DNA from: Chrysaora quinquecirrha
Lineage: Eukaryota; Cnidaria; Scyphozoa; Semaeostomeae; Pelagiidae
DNA length: 64,000 nucleotides
Assembly: GCA_014526335.1 (NCBI GenBank)
Contig: JACTAT010000048.1
Coordinates: 57,788 to 121,787 of the forward strand
Direction: 5' to 3'
A model generated the notes under the pieces. It was not told where the DNA came from. It ran no database searches and was given only the letters and a program-made list of their open reading frames with translations. Positions 12,001-22,367 of the stretch are shown here, one piece after another. Position 1 is the stretch's first letter. Each line of letters starts with the position of its first letter. The position numbers and the translations under genes were made by a program.

Positions 12001-15000
12001 AATAGATGAATTAACGAGTCCTTGAACCTAGATGTGACGCTACTGTGGCCGGAGGGTCGAAACAACTTTCCTACGCCCTTGACACCAGGGGCTAGTTGGA
12101 TTAGACCACAATACCACTGCACCTTGACAGGTATAGTCATGGCCACAATGAAGTATCCACTGGTCGACTTAATTGCTGTTTGCCATCTTGAAGACCTGTC
12201 AACCTCTAAGAATGACGATTTCTAATCTTATGTTGTTTCTTTACAGTATCACAAGCGGTACGTGAAGACCCTATACCTAACGATGCAGTGACGGCTCATG
12301 GCATATTTAAGAAGGTCTCTTACCCAACAGAAGGCCAGATGCAGATATTCATTGTTCATATATCAGATCCTGGATCTTTCTGCTTTCATTATTGTGAGAA
12401 AAAGGAAGCACATGATCAGCTCATGCAGAATATACAGTAATTGAGAATATTCTTTCGTTTTGCTTGAATTTTCTGTATCAAGAAATTCAGTTATATATTT
12501 TTTCTTTCCAATATAACATTTCCCTCATGGGGAGGGTACTTACATTTTTCAATACACTGGAGGTTTCTCCTAACTGGGTTACTTTGTAGGCCAGAATCTC
12601 CCCACATTTGGTTCTCTCTTTTTCTCAACAGATCTTTCTACAACAGCGTTGCATCTCAGAAATATCTTCTGCCATCAAAACTAACGAAACCTGGACAAGT
12701 ATGTAGCTTTCCTGAAAATCTGTGTTTTTTATTTTTGCAGGGTAGTAAAACTGTCCTGGACATAAACCTGAAGGATGTGTATTGATTTGATTAAGATTTG
12801 ACTTAGATTTAGAAAGCATATATAACTATTTATTCACCGTAGAAGATGTTTGATATTATGTTCAGATGTATTTGTTAGATTTGTATTGACAAACAGATGG
12901 TATGGCTATGGGTTGACTGTCGCGGCCTGTCACCGGAAGGCTTGTCTTGGTAGAATTAGGGTGTTCTGTTAAACTTGGATCACGAGATATAATTTCAATT
13001 CAACAATTTTGACTCAAAAATAAGATTTACGATGGAAGAACCATAATCTCAACATTTGTACCGGTATCCTTCATGAAATCTGGAATGCTGACTTTCACAT
13101 CATAGTGTAGGAGCATTTATCCAAAGCCAGGCTTCTGTCGACTTACGATACAATTGAACTAACGCCAACTAGTTGTGACTCCTTTCTTATTTGGACATGT
13201 CAGCAACTAGTCTGTCTAATAGGATACAGCTGATTGTCTCTCGCAAGGGCGACCAGATCAACCGCGGCTGACGGGAATCAGTTGTCAAATAATCGTAGAA
13301 GTAGAACGGTCCCAATATTCTTCAACTGTTCAACTAACTGCCGTCAAAAAACAATTTAAGCCAGCAACTTTTGATTGAAAGATCCTGCCAACCCCTCGCT
13401 TAAAAGTAACGAACGGACCCTTACAGTACACCTTTTGAACCTATTGTCTATATAATTTCAGATTCAACACCTGAAGTTAGGCCTAGGTGCAAAGTTGTGT
13501 ACGTTCCAATGTTTTTGGTTTTTCTCTTGTCACTGTAGCAAGTTTGAAGATTTATAAGTGCTTTTATCGTGATAATGATTCAGGCAGAAATTTTTCCATC
13601 GCAATCAGAATTAACATAGAAGCATGTTTTGCGATTATTATATTTAAAAGCGAATTAAGCGTTAGTCTTGCTTCTAAAGTTGGAGATTTTTATTCCAAGT
13701 CATAACGGTATTTGAACTTTTCACTTATGATGTATGTCTTCCGTTTAACAATTAAAACAAATATTTCCGTATCTTGAAAGGTATGCTGTGCAATTTACGA
13801 GGAAGATGGCGAATGGTACAGGGCTGAAATTGCTAAAGTTATTTCAGACAGAGAAATTGAGGTATTTAGCTTATTGCTACCAGGACTTGAATATTCGTTG
13901 ATTAAAAAATTACAGACTCGAGAGTTGTATGGCGCGGAAGTAGGCTCAACATAGCTAAAACACAAACAAAAAGTCAAAAGCGAGGAGAGTCTTAGGCTGC
14001 ATGACTTGGAAACTTACTTAGCGATTTCACTGAGCACTATAGCTCAGCAGAAATTCAGAAGTAATACAGTTCATGTTCGAATCCCATCTATTGTGGTATA
14101 TCATTCATGGAAAAATATATCCCAGTGTTTACGATTCATGACAAATATATCATTCATACTACTATATCATTCGTGCTACTGTATTTTTCTCATCTTAGGT
14201 TTTCTACGTTGATTATGGAAACCTGTCCAGAGTTGCACCATCTAAATTGAGAATACTAAGAAAAGATTTCATTGAACTTCCAGCTATGGGTATAAGAGGA
14301 CGTCTTGCTAATATTCTGCCAAAGGCATCGGTAAGCGAATTTGGGTCATAACAAATGTGTTTTTGTGGTAGCACAGAATTTACTCAGACTGTGGGTGCTT
14401 GATGACCTTAGTTCATACTGCAGAATTAATTTCTTAGATTACGCTTACAATAATTCCCAGCTTTTAAGAAGCAACACCTTTGGATGCAACCTATTGTATG
14501 AACACAATTGTTTGAAGGTGCTGTGGCGTCGTGGTGTAATCCAGTTGACTTGTGGTGTCAGAAGCTCAGTGTGGTCAGGGTTCGAGCTCAGCCACGGTTG
14601 CGTCACGGCCAGGTTCGAGGTCTCGATTAGTTAACCTACTACTGAGATCCTAGCGACTGGCGCTAAATTCACCATTTCACCTTCACAGTAAACCATTGTT
14701 ATGCTAATTTTCACGGGATTTTCTAGGCTGCAACTTCTTATATGTCTGTTTCTTAAAACGGAGATTTACTGTATAATTACCAGGAATAGGGGATAGAGGG
14801 AACGCGATTCATGACTTTGAAAGCTTCTTTTTTTGGTACTCGGCAGAATAGAAAAAAACTTTAGAAGTAGACTGAAAAAATTATAACAAAGAAATTTATA
14901 CTACACTTGACATCTGTGATTCTTCTGATTATTCTGAAGAAATAAAGTGAGGAGTTGGAATAGCAAAAATGCCACTATTGCATTAACCAATATCTGGAAA

Positions 15001-18000
15001 GACAAGGCTATTTCAGTAAGGACAAAGAAGAGATTACTCCAGTCTTAGTGTTTTTCGTTGCCACATATGAATGCTGGGTACTGAAAACAGTGATAAAAAC
15101 AAGGTCAAGGCCTTTGAACTGTGGTGTTATCGCCGTACGTTAAGAATTTGCTGGACTGAAAGGAATTGACAGATATAAAAGTGGCTTAAGCCACCCATCC
15201 ATCAAATTGAATAAGAGAAGAATAGCTAAATTGCCTTTTGTGTAGGAATTCAAAAGAGCTGCTTTGTCTTCATGAAACTGACCTTCTCTTATGCACGTCT
15301 ATTGCCTTTAAGCAAGCTGAACTGGTATTGTGCTTTTAAACGCTAATTAGCCAACGGGATGCAGCAAGGTAACCAGCAGATAGGCAGCAAAACCAGCAAA
15401 ACCATATAACTTCCAAGGTATAAATAACTTCAAAGTGCTGAAAGAAACTGTCTGTCTCCACAAGTCTGGTCTATTTTTTTAGTAAACAAGGCCCTTACAA
15501 GTCTTTGCTGTACGTCTTAAGGCACTCTTAAGTAGCATATCAACAGGGAGGAGAACGCTTATTGATTTTTCGAATTTTTCCACCCCGAGTCTATTTTAAT
15601 CCCCGTTTATTAACATCCCCGTATTTTTGATGTTTATAATCTGAGGAGTGTCAGACACAAATGGCTTTTCATTGTGTTCAGCGATTTTTCCGCTGTTTCT
15701 TACAATTCTGAAAATTTGTACCACTCAAAAAGTATTAATGAAATAAAGAATTTTGACATGGCAAACAAGCCTTTCATTTTTCTAATACTATATATATTAT
15801 TATGTTGCAGTTTGACTGGTCAGCTGAAGCTGGAAAGAGATTCTTTGAGCTTGCTAATAACAGAATTTTGCTTGGAAACATCTGTGGAAATGATGTAAGC
15901 TAATTTTTTGTACGTAAATTTGTGTTCGACTCAAGTCAGTTAGAGACGTACAAGTTTTTGTTGTTTCATACTAGACACAAAACTGTGAACATCAGTTACC
16001 TTAGTGCACCGACGTACACTAGGTACGCTAACGTACATCAGTTATAACCCCGGGAGTAAACTGGTTAACTGCTCTCTGAGATGTGACCATTCTTCAATTT
16101 CATCCTAGACTTACTAGAGCTTATTGAAAGAGATACCATCTGGTAAAATGCAGCTAGCAATACTTTTGTATGTCTAAGATTTTTAATGGCAGATTTTGAT
16201 CAAGAGAAAGCGTTGAGCAATCGATTGGACCTGTGTTTGTGAGTTGGTCTGTAAACCAAGGCGGTATTCAAGTCTGTGGCCATTTCTATCCTGATGATAT
16301 GCCAACTAAGCTACCTGGCCAAACGCTCTCCTCCCAAGTGCAGGAGGTCTTATCGCTCTGGTTACCTTAGACATACACGCATTTTTTTTTATAAGGAAGT
16401 TCGTCTCAGGCTCAGTACTGAAAATTCCTTAAATGACAGCCAAATTTGAGTACTGAAAATTCCTTAGCCATTCCTTAACTTTTATACTTGTTTCTTTAAA
16501 ATAAACCTAGGGACAAGGGAATGTAGGGACATGAAGGTGTCAGAAGTTGAATAGAAATGAATACTAATTAAACCATTGACAATAAGAGTGTTGCTTGCTC
16601 GTTTTATACATGTAAAGGATCAGCTTCATAGGACTTCATCATATTTAATAAGTCAGGTTCCTTAATAGTCTCCGATCCGGTACTGGAATTCCTTAAGTTT
16701 TTGCCTATCCAAGTACTACCTTCCTTATAAAGCACTTCCTTATAAAAAAAATATTCGTGTAGTATTTGTCTATGATGCTCCTGTATATAAAGATAAACGG
16801 TTATAAGCAACCTGAGAGATTGTTATTAGCGGGACGAGTTAGCTAGGCAAGGAGAAAGTTTAATTTGCGAAAGATACACTGTTTGGTTTATATTTTGAGC
16901 GAGAAGTAAAGCAAACAACTATTTAAGATGACAAGACACTAATGGGAGTAGGATTGCGCTGTTGATCTCAATGTGCAGCTGCAAGTTGAGATCAGCAGCA
17001 AATCTCTGCTTTTTGAGCATAAGCGAAAATGTCGTGTGTGAGGCGAATTCAATCCTTGTACGTTTGTTTCATCTTGTTTTAGCTAGGATTGTCGGTTATT
17101 ACACTATTTTTCCATTATTTTGAGCAATACTTTGGTTTCTTTCTGTTTTAGAAAGGAGCTGTTTTACTTCATTTAATTGATGCAAATAAAAAACAACAAG
17201 TTCATATAAATGATGTCTTGGTTGTTGAAGGATTCGCTATTTACAAAGATCCTATTCCAACGGCTGCACCAGCTTTAAATCCAGCTACCCGATTACCGAA
17301 TAATGGTATTTATAATTCTTTATCTTCCTTTTTATAATTCGCCAGTAGTCAACATTATTTTATGTTATTCCTTCAACAAAGAAATAAAAACCTAATTAGG
17401 AAACCTCCCTAATACAATATTAGGTTTTATTTCTTTGTTAACCATTGCTATCTAGGTATTTACATGTAACGTTTCTGAGGCTGTTTCGTTGAAGTGGGAG
17501 AGAGACACAGCTTGAGGAAAAGAGACACAGCTTGAGGAAAGGCCCGACCGAGGACCCAAGCCTTTATAGAATAAGACCACAATCTAGTGCGACTTAGGGC
17601 CCATATACACTACGACTTGAAATCTTTCTTATGACCTTTTCATATGAGGTGGGATATCCCACTCAGGCGGGATATTTCACTACGGCGAGATCCTTACGAT
17701 ACTGTGATTTGTACATAAAACAAAATTGCGTTCATATGAGAGGTGGGATATCCCACCCAGGTGAGATCTCACCTCGGTGGGATGGAAATTTCTCATATGA
17801 ACGAACTCAAGTGAGCCAGCCCACTTCAGTAGGATGAATTTGTCAATTATACGCAGGCGCGAATCCAATAAACAATGAAAATCATTTTCGTTGAATGGCG
17901 CAATTGAATTCGAATGACTGTCTGGCTCACCCTGCCGGGCTGAAGTTCATCATATGAACACGAGCTGAAAATCATCTCACCTCAGTGGACTATCCCACCT

Positions 18001-21000
18001 GAGTGGTATATCCCACCTCATATGAACAGGCCCGCCCTTACACGGCAGGGTGCAGAGCAAAGAACTGTGAATTCCAGAGATTCCGACCTAACTTTTCTGC
18101 ACAGAAAAAATAACGCCTGTCAATTATTTGTAACCTTAGTGACGGTCTTGATAATTGGATTTCTCTTAAAGTCTACAGAGTTTGGGAACATTTTAATCTG
18201 CGATGACAGGAATCATTAAGAAAACAAAAGACTTAGAAAATAAGGGATGCTCGAGAGCATCCCAACTTAATTGGTCGGCCATTTGATCCTTACTTATGTG
18301 AAGAAAGTAAGGAAAGTTTCCTAAAATCGACTATGTACATTGGTATCAAGGTCTTACTTCGCATAATCCGTAGAAGAATGTAAGAAAGTTGCTAGTGTAA
18401 ATGGACCCTTATTTCTATTCTTCTATCGACGAACTCCTCTTGCACACATATTAACATCTTTTTAAAATGTTAATAGACAGTAGCCGGAAACGCATACTAG
18501 GAGCTACAACTTGACATGTGCACGTTTGGCGCCATTGTCGAGAAGCCCAGCATCAAACTTGCATACTTAGGGACCATGGGACCATATACACTAGCACTTG
18601 ATTTTTCTTAAAACAGTAGGAAACATTCCAGCAAATGCTAAATTCTTCAGTTTCCTTCTTACTTTTTTGCTGTAACACCTGTCCATTACTTTAATTCATG
18701 ATGGCAGATCTGTTTATTTGTGTTGATGCGATTTTCTCTTATAAAATCTCCGAAAAGTCATCATCATAACAGTATTTTTGTCGGGATTTTTGTTCAGTGC
18801 TCCGTGCTACCAATTGTTTGCTTGTGTCCATATACACTAGCAACTTTCTTACATTCTTCTACAGATTATTTGAATTAACACCTTGATGCGCAGTGTACAT
18901 GGTCGATGTTAGGAAATTCTCCTTACTTTTTTCACAAGTAAGGAACAAAGGGCCGACCAATTAAGTTAGGGATGCTCTGGAGCATCCCTTATTTTCTAAG
19001 TCTTTTGTTTTTTTAATGATTCCTGTCATCGCAGATTAAAATGTTCACAAACTCTGTAGACTTTAAGAAAAACCCAATCATCAAAACCGTCACCAAGGGT
19101 CCGAATAATTGACAGGTGTTAATTTTTCTGTGCAGGAATGTTAGGTCGGAAACTCTGGAATTCACACTTCTTTGCTCTGCACCCTGCCATGTAAGAAAGA
19201 TTTTAAGTCGTAGTGTATATGCTATGTACATATATATAATATATACAAACTACAGTATATGCTACTTTCAACCTGATCTTAATACACGTATTTTGTTTTG
19301 TAAGAAACTAAAAAAATGTTCCAGTACTGAAAGTTTCTTAAAATGTTCAGATGTTGAGTACTGAAAGTTTCTCACGAGTTGCTTAAATGTCTGTATTGGC
19401 GACGAAGTAATTTATCTGAATGACGTTTTAAACCCATTTATCTGTCTTACTTGAATGCTTGCGGCTCTCCAATTCGTCTGTGTGTCACAAGAGGACTTTT
19501 TAGCAGACAAAACACGGGGAATGAAAGAAAATATTTCGCAGATTGAGGTGAAAAGTTTCTTTGATGAACATTTTCCAGTACTGGAGTTTCTAAAATTTTT
19601 GGCTATACTAGATTCTGGGTTACTTATAAAGAGTTTCTTATAAAACAAAATACGTGTAGTGTTTCTTTGTGTTTCCTTTCTAGTTTTCTTAAATCAGCAA
19701 AAACCTCATCTGGATGTCAATATTCCAAGCCAAGGATTAGCAACTTATGATTCTACTATGGCGTCAGCATTGATTCCTTATCTTTTCCAACAAATGCAAC
19801 AAGGTAAATGCTTTTTACGTATTCTAATAATTTTCATCACTTTCAGATATTTCTTTAACTTTCTTTTTATATCTTTGCCAAACGATCAAACATTGTTGGT
19901 CCAACATTTGAAATTTGCTTGTCAAGCAAAATAATGAACCGTTTGGTCATGTCCAAAAACATTCCTCGTCGCACATTTTTTGCGTCTGTCAAACAAAAAA
20001 TGATTTTGAACTTTTTCAAAAACATCACACCACAAATTGTGCTTATTTTTGCTTGTCAAGCAATGTTTGATTGTTGGGCCACCGTTCCAACATTGCTTGT
20101 CAAAGATTTCTTCTGTTTTTGACAAACTGCAGCACCTAGCAACATGTATTAGCAACAGGCACTCGTGCTTGCCCATTAGCAATAATTTCGTTGTTCCAAA
20201 GAGTTGGACAAGCAATGTTTTGGATGTGGCCAAACAGTCAAACATTTGTTGTAAAGCAAATCAGAAATGCTGGACCAACAATGTTTGATTGTTTGGCCAG
20301 GGCCTTGGAATTGTGAGAAAAGCGAAATCGTCTTTGGACATACTTACAGAACCAGCCTTATTTCACTTCAAAGTTTTGGAAACTTTCAACATCAAAAGCA
20401 AATGGCAGGTTCTGTGTACTCTTAGGCTCATTAATTAGTTTAATTGGTCATCACACTGTTTCCCCTGAGCTGATTGGTGTTCAATAACACAATATCAATC
20501 CAGCTTTTCATTTCGACCCACATCAGACATTTTGCACTCCGCACTTACCGCGCTCCCGCATCCGCATTGCCTTAGTCGATTATTTCGGTCTATGTCTGGC
20601 GCTTCTAGCTACTTTAGGGGAGTGTCGGGTGAAAAAGCTCTTCAGCACAAGATTTTTGTCCTTTTTTCTCGCAATCAATTACGTTTTGGTATTTTTGTTA
20701 TTTATGAGCAATTGTTAACATTTAGTTTCATTCTGTTACCATAAGGAAATGTCCATAACACTTATATCACGAAATACACTTCATATTTTCTTTCTCTATT
20801 TGTTAATAGAATTTCTTTAATTCAAAAGTTTATCTCTCACGGCCTGGTCAAGCAAACAAACATTGTTGTCAAACATTTTAAGTTTGCATGATCAGCAAAA
20901 TGTTTCACTATTTGGACATGTCGTTAGACATCTCTCGTCAAGCATTTAGTTTACATCAAAGAAGAATGTTGTTGAAACTTATTCAGACACATTTCCAAGC

Positions 21001-22367
21001 AAATTCTGCTTGTAAAGTAATTTTGTTACGTCGCCAAACGTTCAAACATTGCTTGAGTCGCAAATATCAAATGTTCGATCGTTTCGCCAGGGCCTTAGGT
21101 TTCGTCTTAAACACAACAGATTTATTCTTTGTTAAAAAGGTCAACAGTTCATCAATGGTCAGCCTCGACCTTTCACGCAAGAAGATCTAGCGAGGTAAGA
21201 AGAATTGCATTTAACATGTGTCGTTTTATTCCTCTGAATAGGATTGGGATATTTTTTAATAAACGGAATCTTGGGGGCTCAATAGATGTGAAAATTACGA
21301 ATGATTATGCCCCATCCATTTGCTTAAAGAGCGTCGGTGTCTTGTCATGGTGCTTCGCTGACTTGTGTCATGCTGCATGGATGTAATTCTATGATCAAAA
21401 CGATTTATTATGGAGAAACCAGGCGAAAAGGCCCATTTCTTTTAACGACCACTGTTCATTCGTCTTTAGAAGTGGTATGAACGCAGGGTATATTTCATTG
21501 AATTCCGACTAGTGGGGAAAACAGCCAAAAAGGGCCCTCGATTTTTTTATGGTAATAGACAATAATGAAAGTCAAAGTCTACAGTAATCTGGACTGGATA
21601 GCAAAGATAGTGCTTTAAAGAGTCACTTTTTCGCTCCACTTCAAACTTTATTATTTCTTGCTTTCTTCATACGTAACTGAATCTCTTTGGTACAAAGAGC
21701 CAGGTGGATTATATGGGATAAAATGTTAAATTATTTGAAATTTGAATTGAGTATGAAATTGTAAAAGCAAAATTGAAAACCCCCATTTGAATTTAGGCCA
21801 CTGGTGCAAAAGTTGTGATTTTCTTCCACTAGTGGGACAAGCAAAAGGGCCTACTGGGGAAAATTTCCCACCAGTCAGTACGTTAAAAATTAGCCTGTAT
21901 GAACGTGGAACAAGAGAACTCATGGGGTCGAGCTTGGGATGTTGCTCGACAACAGGTCTTGGATTTATTCTCTCATTTCGATCACTTTCAAAAGCCTAGG
22001 ATACTTGCTCTAGTATACCAGTATTTTGTAGCAAAAGCTTCAGATTCGAATAAGCGATATTGTGCCCTTGGCCTCTGTCCTTGATCAGGGATTCAAATAG
22101 GGACTGTTTGCTTACTGTCTACTATAAACATTATTTAGATTACTGTTTTGCTTTTTTCCACTCAGAGCTTTGTCATCAATGATGGTTGGAAATAATAAAA
22201 TGCCGCAGACTCAGAATACAGTCACTACATCGCAGTTAGACAAAGAACCTATGGTGTCTGTCAACAGCCAACAGTCTGCTCCTGCACCTGAAGAACAGTC
22301 AAGCTTAGCATCGTTCATCAATGCTGTCAACTCTGAGGTTGATGTACAAAATACTTCTGATGACAGT
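5517..22367 (+). CDS. TDRD5: TDRD5-like LOTUS/Tudor protein, 5' and 3' partial
   Basis: Thirteen exons join in one frame: 5517-6008, 8475-8701, 9137-9193, 9968-10106, 12247-12436, 12632-12698, 13781-13861, 14199-14330, 15811-15894, 17152-17305, 19684-19803, 21140-21194 and 22166 to at least 22367. Every junction has AG/GT signals and compatible phases. The product has two LOTUS (OST-HTH) domains, then one extended Tudor domain, then a Q/S/P-rich low-complexity tail. That order, and the segment after the first LOTUS, match vertebrate TDRD5, which has three LOTUS domains and one Tudor. TDRD5 proteins act in germline nuage in the piRNA/retrotransposon-silencing pathway. The first LOTUS domain and start codon are not in the window, and the tail is cut by the gap at 22368. 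TDRD7 is less likely because it has several Tudor domains. Confidence 0.88.
6060..6620 (+). mobile_element. Penelope-like element fragment: GIY-YIG endonuclease and 3' terminal repeat
   Basis: From 6068 the frame reads IPCRDCPKSYIGQSKRETGT, then RLKEHKSNV and DLANHCWTEN, the GIY-YIG nuclease pattern of Penelope-like elements. After a frameshift the rest reads WDNISVIDEDKNW, then KNKLVKESIH. It is followed by CCCGATGATGGGAGACGG (6507-6534 region) ending CTCCCGAAACGTT, a terminal-region motif that partly resembles a hammerhead core but with C in place of the invariant U. It is degenerate, in the intron after the first visible TDRD5 exon. Confidence 0.7.
6625..7028. other. TDRD5 intron, no feature recognised
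   Basis: AT-rich intronic sequence. I see no exon, tRNA-like box or terminal inverted repeat. Confidence 0.35.
7028..7212 (-). mobile_element. tRNA-derived SINE, family S1 (copy 1)
   Basis: On the minus strand it carries AGCGTCTCGGTGTATTCC, then GGTTCGAGCTC (a pol III B box), then a body ending GGCGCTAAGACACCATTTCACC. The same body is at 14518-14690 (plus) and 11955-12130 (minus). The tRNA-like A and B boxes and the dispersed copies in both orientations support a SINE. Confidence 0.65.
7213..8474. other. TDRD5 intron, nothing recognised
   Basis: AT-rich intronic sequence up to the acceptor TCTCCCACAG at 8474. No repeat border or coding exon could be supported. Confidence 0.35.
8475..10106 (+). 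CDS. TDRD5: TDRD5 exons: linker and next LOTUS domain
   Basis: This covers exons 8475-8701, 9137-9193 and 9968-10106. The first begins with a Ser/Thr-rich linker carrying an imperfect repeat (SLTSPRKTN, then SLTSPRRTS) and ends in GVSDEVKKELSS. The 57-bp exon (LLAGKPNGMWLARLPFEYK) and the third exon (QFSKDLDIKGAGYFNLIEMI, then GSLPDMI) complete a LOTUS fold. They match the third LOTUS domain of vertebrate TDRD5, which has VVSKFPEGLFISKL at the same place. Introns hold a C/G-MITE remnant (8825-8885) and a Penelope-related inverted repeat (9705-9955). Confidence 0.87.
8825..8885. repeat. right-end remnant of the C/G-run MITE
   Basis: ATACCCTTTTGGGCAGCACAT followed by CTTGTATAGAGCACC (8837-8871) resembles the subterminal segment TTACCCATTTGGGCGGCACG of the intact element at 52587-52991. 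The C run itself is absent. Confidence 0.4.
9705..9955. mobile_element. inverted repeat derived from Penelope terminal sequence
   Basis: TCTGACACCGTATTAGATATG with GATAGTCACC and CCTTTGATATTTAGTAGG at 9730-9797 recurs inverted as CTACTAAATATCAAAGGC and TGACTATCATGTCTAATACG at 9899-9943. The right arm includes CCCGATGATGGGAAACGG (9860-9877) and matches 6507-6607, the tail of a Penelope fragment, so this looks like two terminal repeats in opposite orientation. Confidence 0.6.
10107..10773. other. TDRD5 intron, nothing recognised
   Basis: No feature could be supported between the 10106 donor and the foldback element at 10774. Confidence 0.35.
10774..11155. mobile_element. foldback element, family A (copy 2)
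   Basis: The left end is CTACACGTATTTTTTTATAT. The right end, TTTCTTATAAAGATTTCC to AAATACGTGCA, is an imperfect inverted complement. Interior text (TGAATGATGTTCCAAACCCA, TTTGTCACAG) also occurs in the 19281 copy. It is noncoding and intronic in TDRD5. Confidence 0.6.
11640..11875 (+). mobile_element. 3' end of a non-LTR retrotransposon
   Basis: CTCTAGTCATTCCTCTTTCT leads to AATAAACTTTAATTAAATTG and a short (AATTG)n tail at 11843-11866. The terminal simple repeat suggests a LINE 3' UTR of CR1/Jockey type. No reverse-transcriptase frame is present, so it is strongly 5'-truncated. Confidence 0.45.
11955..12132 (-). mobile_element. tRNA-derived SINE, family S1 (copy 2)
   Basis: This is the minus-strand counterpart of the 14518 SINE. 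It shares GGTGAAATGGT at 11960-11970 (the inverted S1 tail), TAGCGCCA, and the TGACGC..GTGGCC segment. The B-box region is diverged. It lies about 115 bp before the TDRD5 exon at 12247. Confidence 0.55.
12247..17305 (+). CDS. TDRD5: TDRD5 exons: extended Tudor domain
   Basis: Six exons (12247-12436, 12632-12698, 13781-13861, 14199-14330, 15811-15894, 17152-17305) encode one extended Tudor (Tudor plus SN-like) domain. Features seen are HISDPGSFCFHYCEK at the start, PGQVCCAIYEEDGEWYRAEI across the 12698/13781 junction, and VFYVDYGNLSRVAPSKLRIL with LPAMGIRGRL in the 14199 exon. The aromatic and acidic residues usual for symmetric dimethylarginine binding (W-Y-R-A, F-Y-V-D-Y-G-N) are present, so binding to sDMA-marked PIWI-type proteins is plausible. 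The last exon runs GFAIYKDPIPT and into a proline-rich linker. Confidence 0.9.
12700..13780. other. TDRD5 intron, nothing recognised
   Basis: Between the donor at 12699 and the acceptor ATCTTGAAAG at 13780 I can support no gene or element. Confidence 0.35.
13925..14190 (+). mobile_element. tRNA-like SINE, family S2 (dispersed copy)
   Basis: It contains GGCTCAACATAGC followed by AAAACAC and AAAAAGTCAAAAGCG, then TATAGCTCAGCAGAAA (A-box-like) and ATGTTCGAATCCCATCT (B box), in the same order as each monomer of the tandem copy at 47946-48640. It lies in the intron between TDRD5 exons 13781-13861 and 14199-14330 and nearly reaches the 14198 acceptor. Confidence 0.6.
14518..14692 (+). mobile_element. 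tRNA-derived SINE, family S1 (copy 3)
   Basis: The head TGGCGTCGTGGTGTAATCC (A-box-like) and GGGTTCGAGCTC (B box) are spaced as in a tRNA. A body follows through GCGACTGGCGCTAA to CACCATTTCACCTTC. It is the reverse complement of the 7028-7212 copy. A tRNA secondary structure is not intact. Confidence 0.7.
14700..15600. other. TDRD5 intron, nothing recognised
   Basis: No exon or repeat border could be supported in this stretch. Confidence 0.35.
15630..15735 (+). mobile_element. Penelope terminal remnant with mutated hammerhead-like core
   Basis: ATCTGAGGAGTGTCAGACAC at 15639-15658 matches the core-plus-stem II segment of the motif at 52042-52057. The GAA that should follow is changed to ACAAA here. 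Downstream sequence (TTCTTACAATTCTGAAAATT) resembles 52100-52120. Confidence 0.5.
15896..16372. other. TDRD5 intron, nothing recognised
   Basis: No feature could be supported between the donor at 15895 and the foldback at 16373. Confidence 0.3.
16373..16762. mobile_element. foldback element, family A (copy 3)
   Basis: The left end TACACGCATTTTTTTTTATA pairs with the right end TCCTTATAAAAAAAATATTC plus GTGTAGT. Inside, CAGTACTGAAAATTCCTTA is repeated with slight change (16411-16435, 16451-16468). It is intronic in TDRD5. Confidence 0.7.
16763..17150. other. TDRD5 intron, nothing recognised
   Basis: No feature could be supported before the acceptor TTTCTGTTTTAG at 17151. Confidence 0.3.
17603..19223. 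mobile_element. large foldback element with a second foldback nested inside
   Basis: The outer ends CATATACACTACGACTTGAA (17603-17622) and TTTTAAGTCGTAGTGTATAT (19201-19220) are inverted. Arms of about 370 bp (18028-18420 against 18830-19200) are near-complementary, including GGGTGCAGAGCAAAGAA, TCTGCGATGACAGGAATCAT and AATAAGGGATGCTC. The outer arm is interrupted after TTTCTTA at 17632, and the arm's continuation resumes with TTACACGGCAGGG. The interrupting block (about 17633-18033) is itself a foldback, with CATATGAGGTGGGATATCCC at its left and the inverse at its right. Intronic in TDRD5; noncoding. Confidence 0.75.
17633..18033. mobile_element. nested GGGATATCCC foldback
   Basis: It begins near TTTTCATATGAGGTGGGATA and ends GGTATATCCCACCTCATATG plus AACAGGCCCGCC. 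Several internal palindromes GTGGGATATCCCAC-like occur at 17649-17665 and 17744-17760. CTTA flanks it on both sides and may be a target-site duplication. A related sequence occurs at 41180-41560. Confidence 0.65.
19281..19661. mobile_element. foldback element, family A (copy 4, intact ends)
   Basis: The ends are ATACACGTATTTTGTTTTGT and GTTTCTTATAAAACAAAATA followed by CGTGTAGT, an almost perfect inverted pair. The interior repeats AGTACTGAAAGTTTCT. Its right end is 23 bp upstream of the TDRD5 exon at 19684, so the exon's polypyrimidine tract abuts the element. Confidence 0.8.
19684..22367 (+). CDS. TDRD5: TDRD5 exons: disordered C-terminal tail, cut by gap
   Basis: Exons 19684-19803, 21140-21194 and 22166 to at least 22367 continue in phase. 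The sequence is low-complexity (LIPYLFQQMQQ, GQQFINGQPRPFTQEDLAR, then Q/S/T/E-rich). The 19684 acceptor lies only about 23 bp after the right end of a family A foldback, and the 21140 acceptor has a weak pyrimidine tract (TTGTTAAAAAG). The open frame enters the N run at 22368 with no stop. Disordered tails are usual for TDRD5. Confidence 0.75.
19877..20305. mobile_element. foldback element, family B (copy 1)
   Basis: The left arm begins CAAACGATCAAACATTGTTG and the right arm ends CAACAATGTTTGATTGTTTG GCCAGGGCC. Arms of about 50-60 bp are inverted, with internal ACATTGCTTGTC motifs. Copies lie at 20840, 24057 and 62200. It follows the TDRD5 exon 19684-19803. Noncoding. Confidence 0.75.
20306..20839. 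other. TDRD5 intron, nothing recognised
   Basis: No feature could be supported between the two family B foldbacks. Confidence 0.3.
20840..21095. mobile_element. foldback element, family B (copy 2, eroded)
   Basis: The left end GCCTGGTCAAGCAAACAAAC and the right end GTTCGATCGTTTCGCCAGGG are diverged versions of the family B ends. It lies just upstream of the TDRD5 exon at 21140. Confidence 0.55.
21195..22165. other. TDRD5 intron, nothing firm
   Basis: No exon or element with two identifiable ends. A GC-rich segment at 21820-21890 (CCACTAGTGGGACAAGC, then CCCACCAGTCAG) may be a repeat fragment. Confidence 0.3.
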
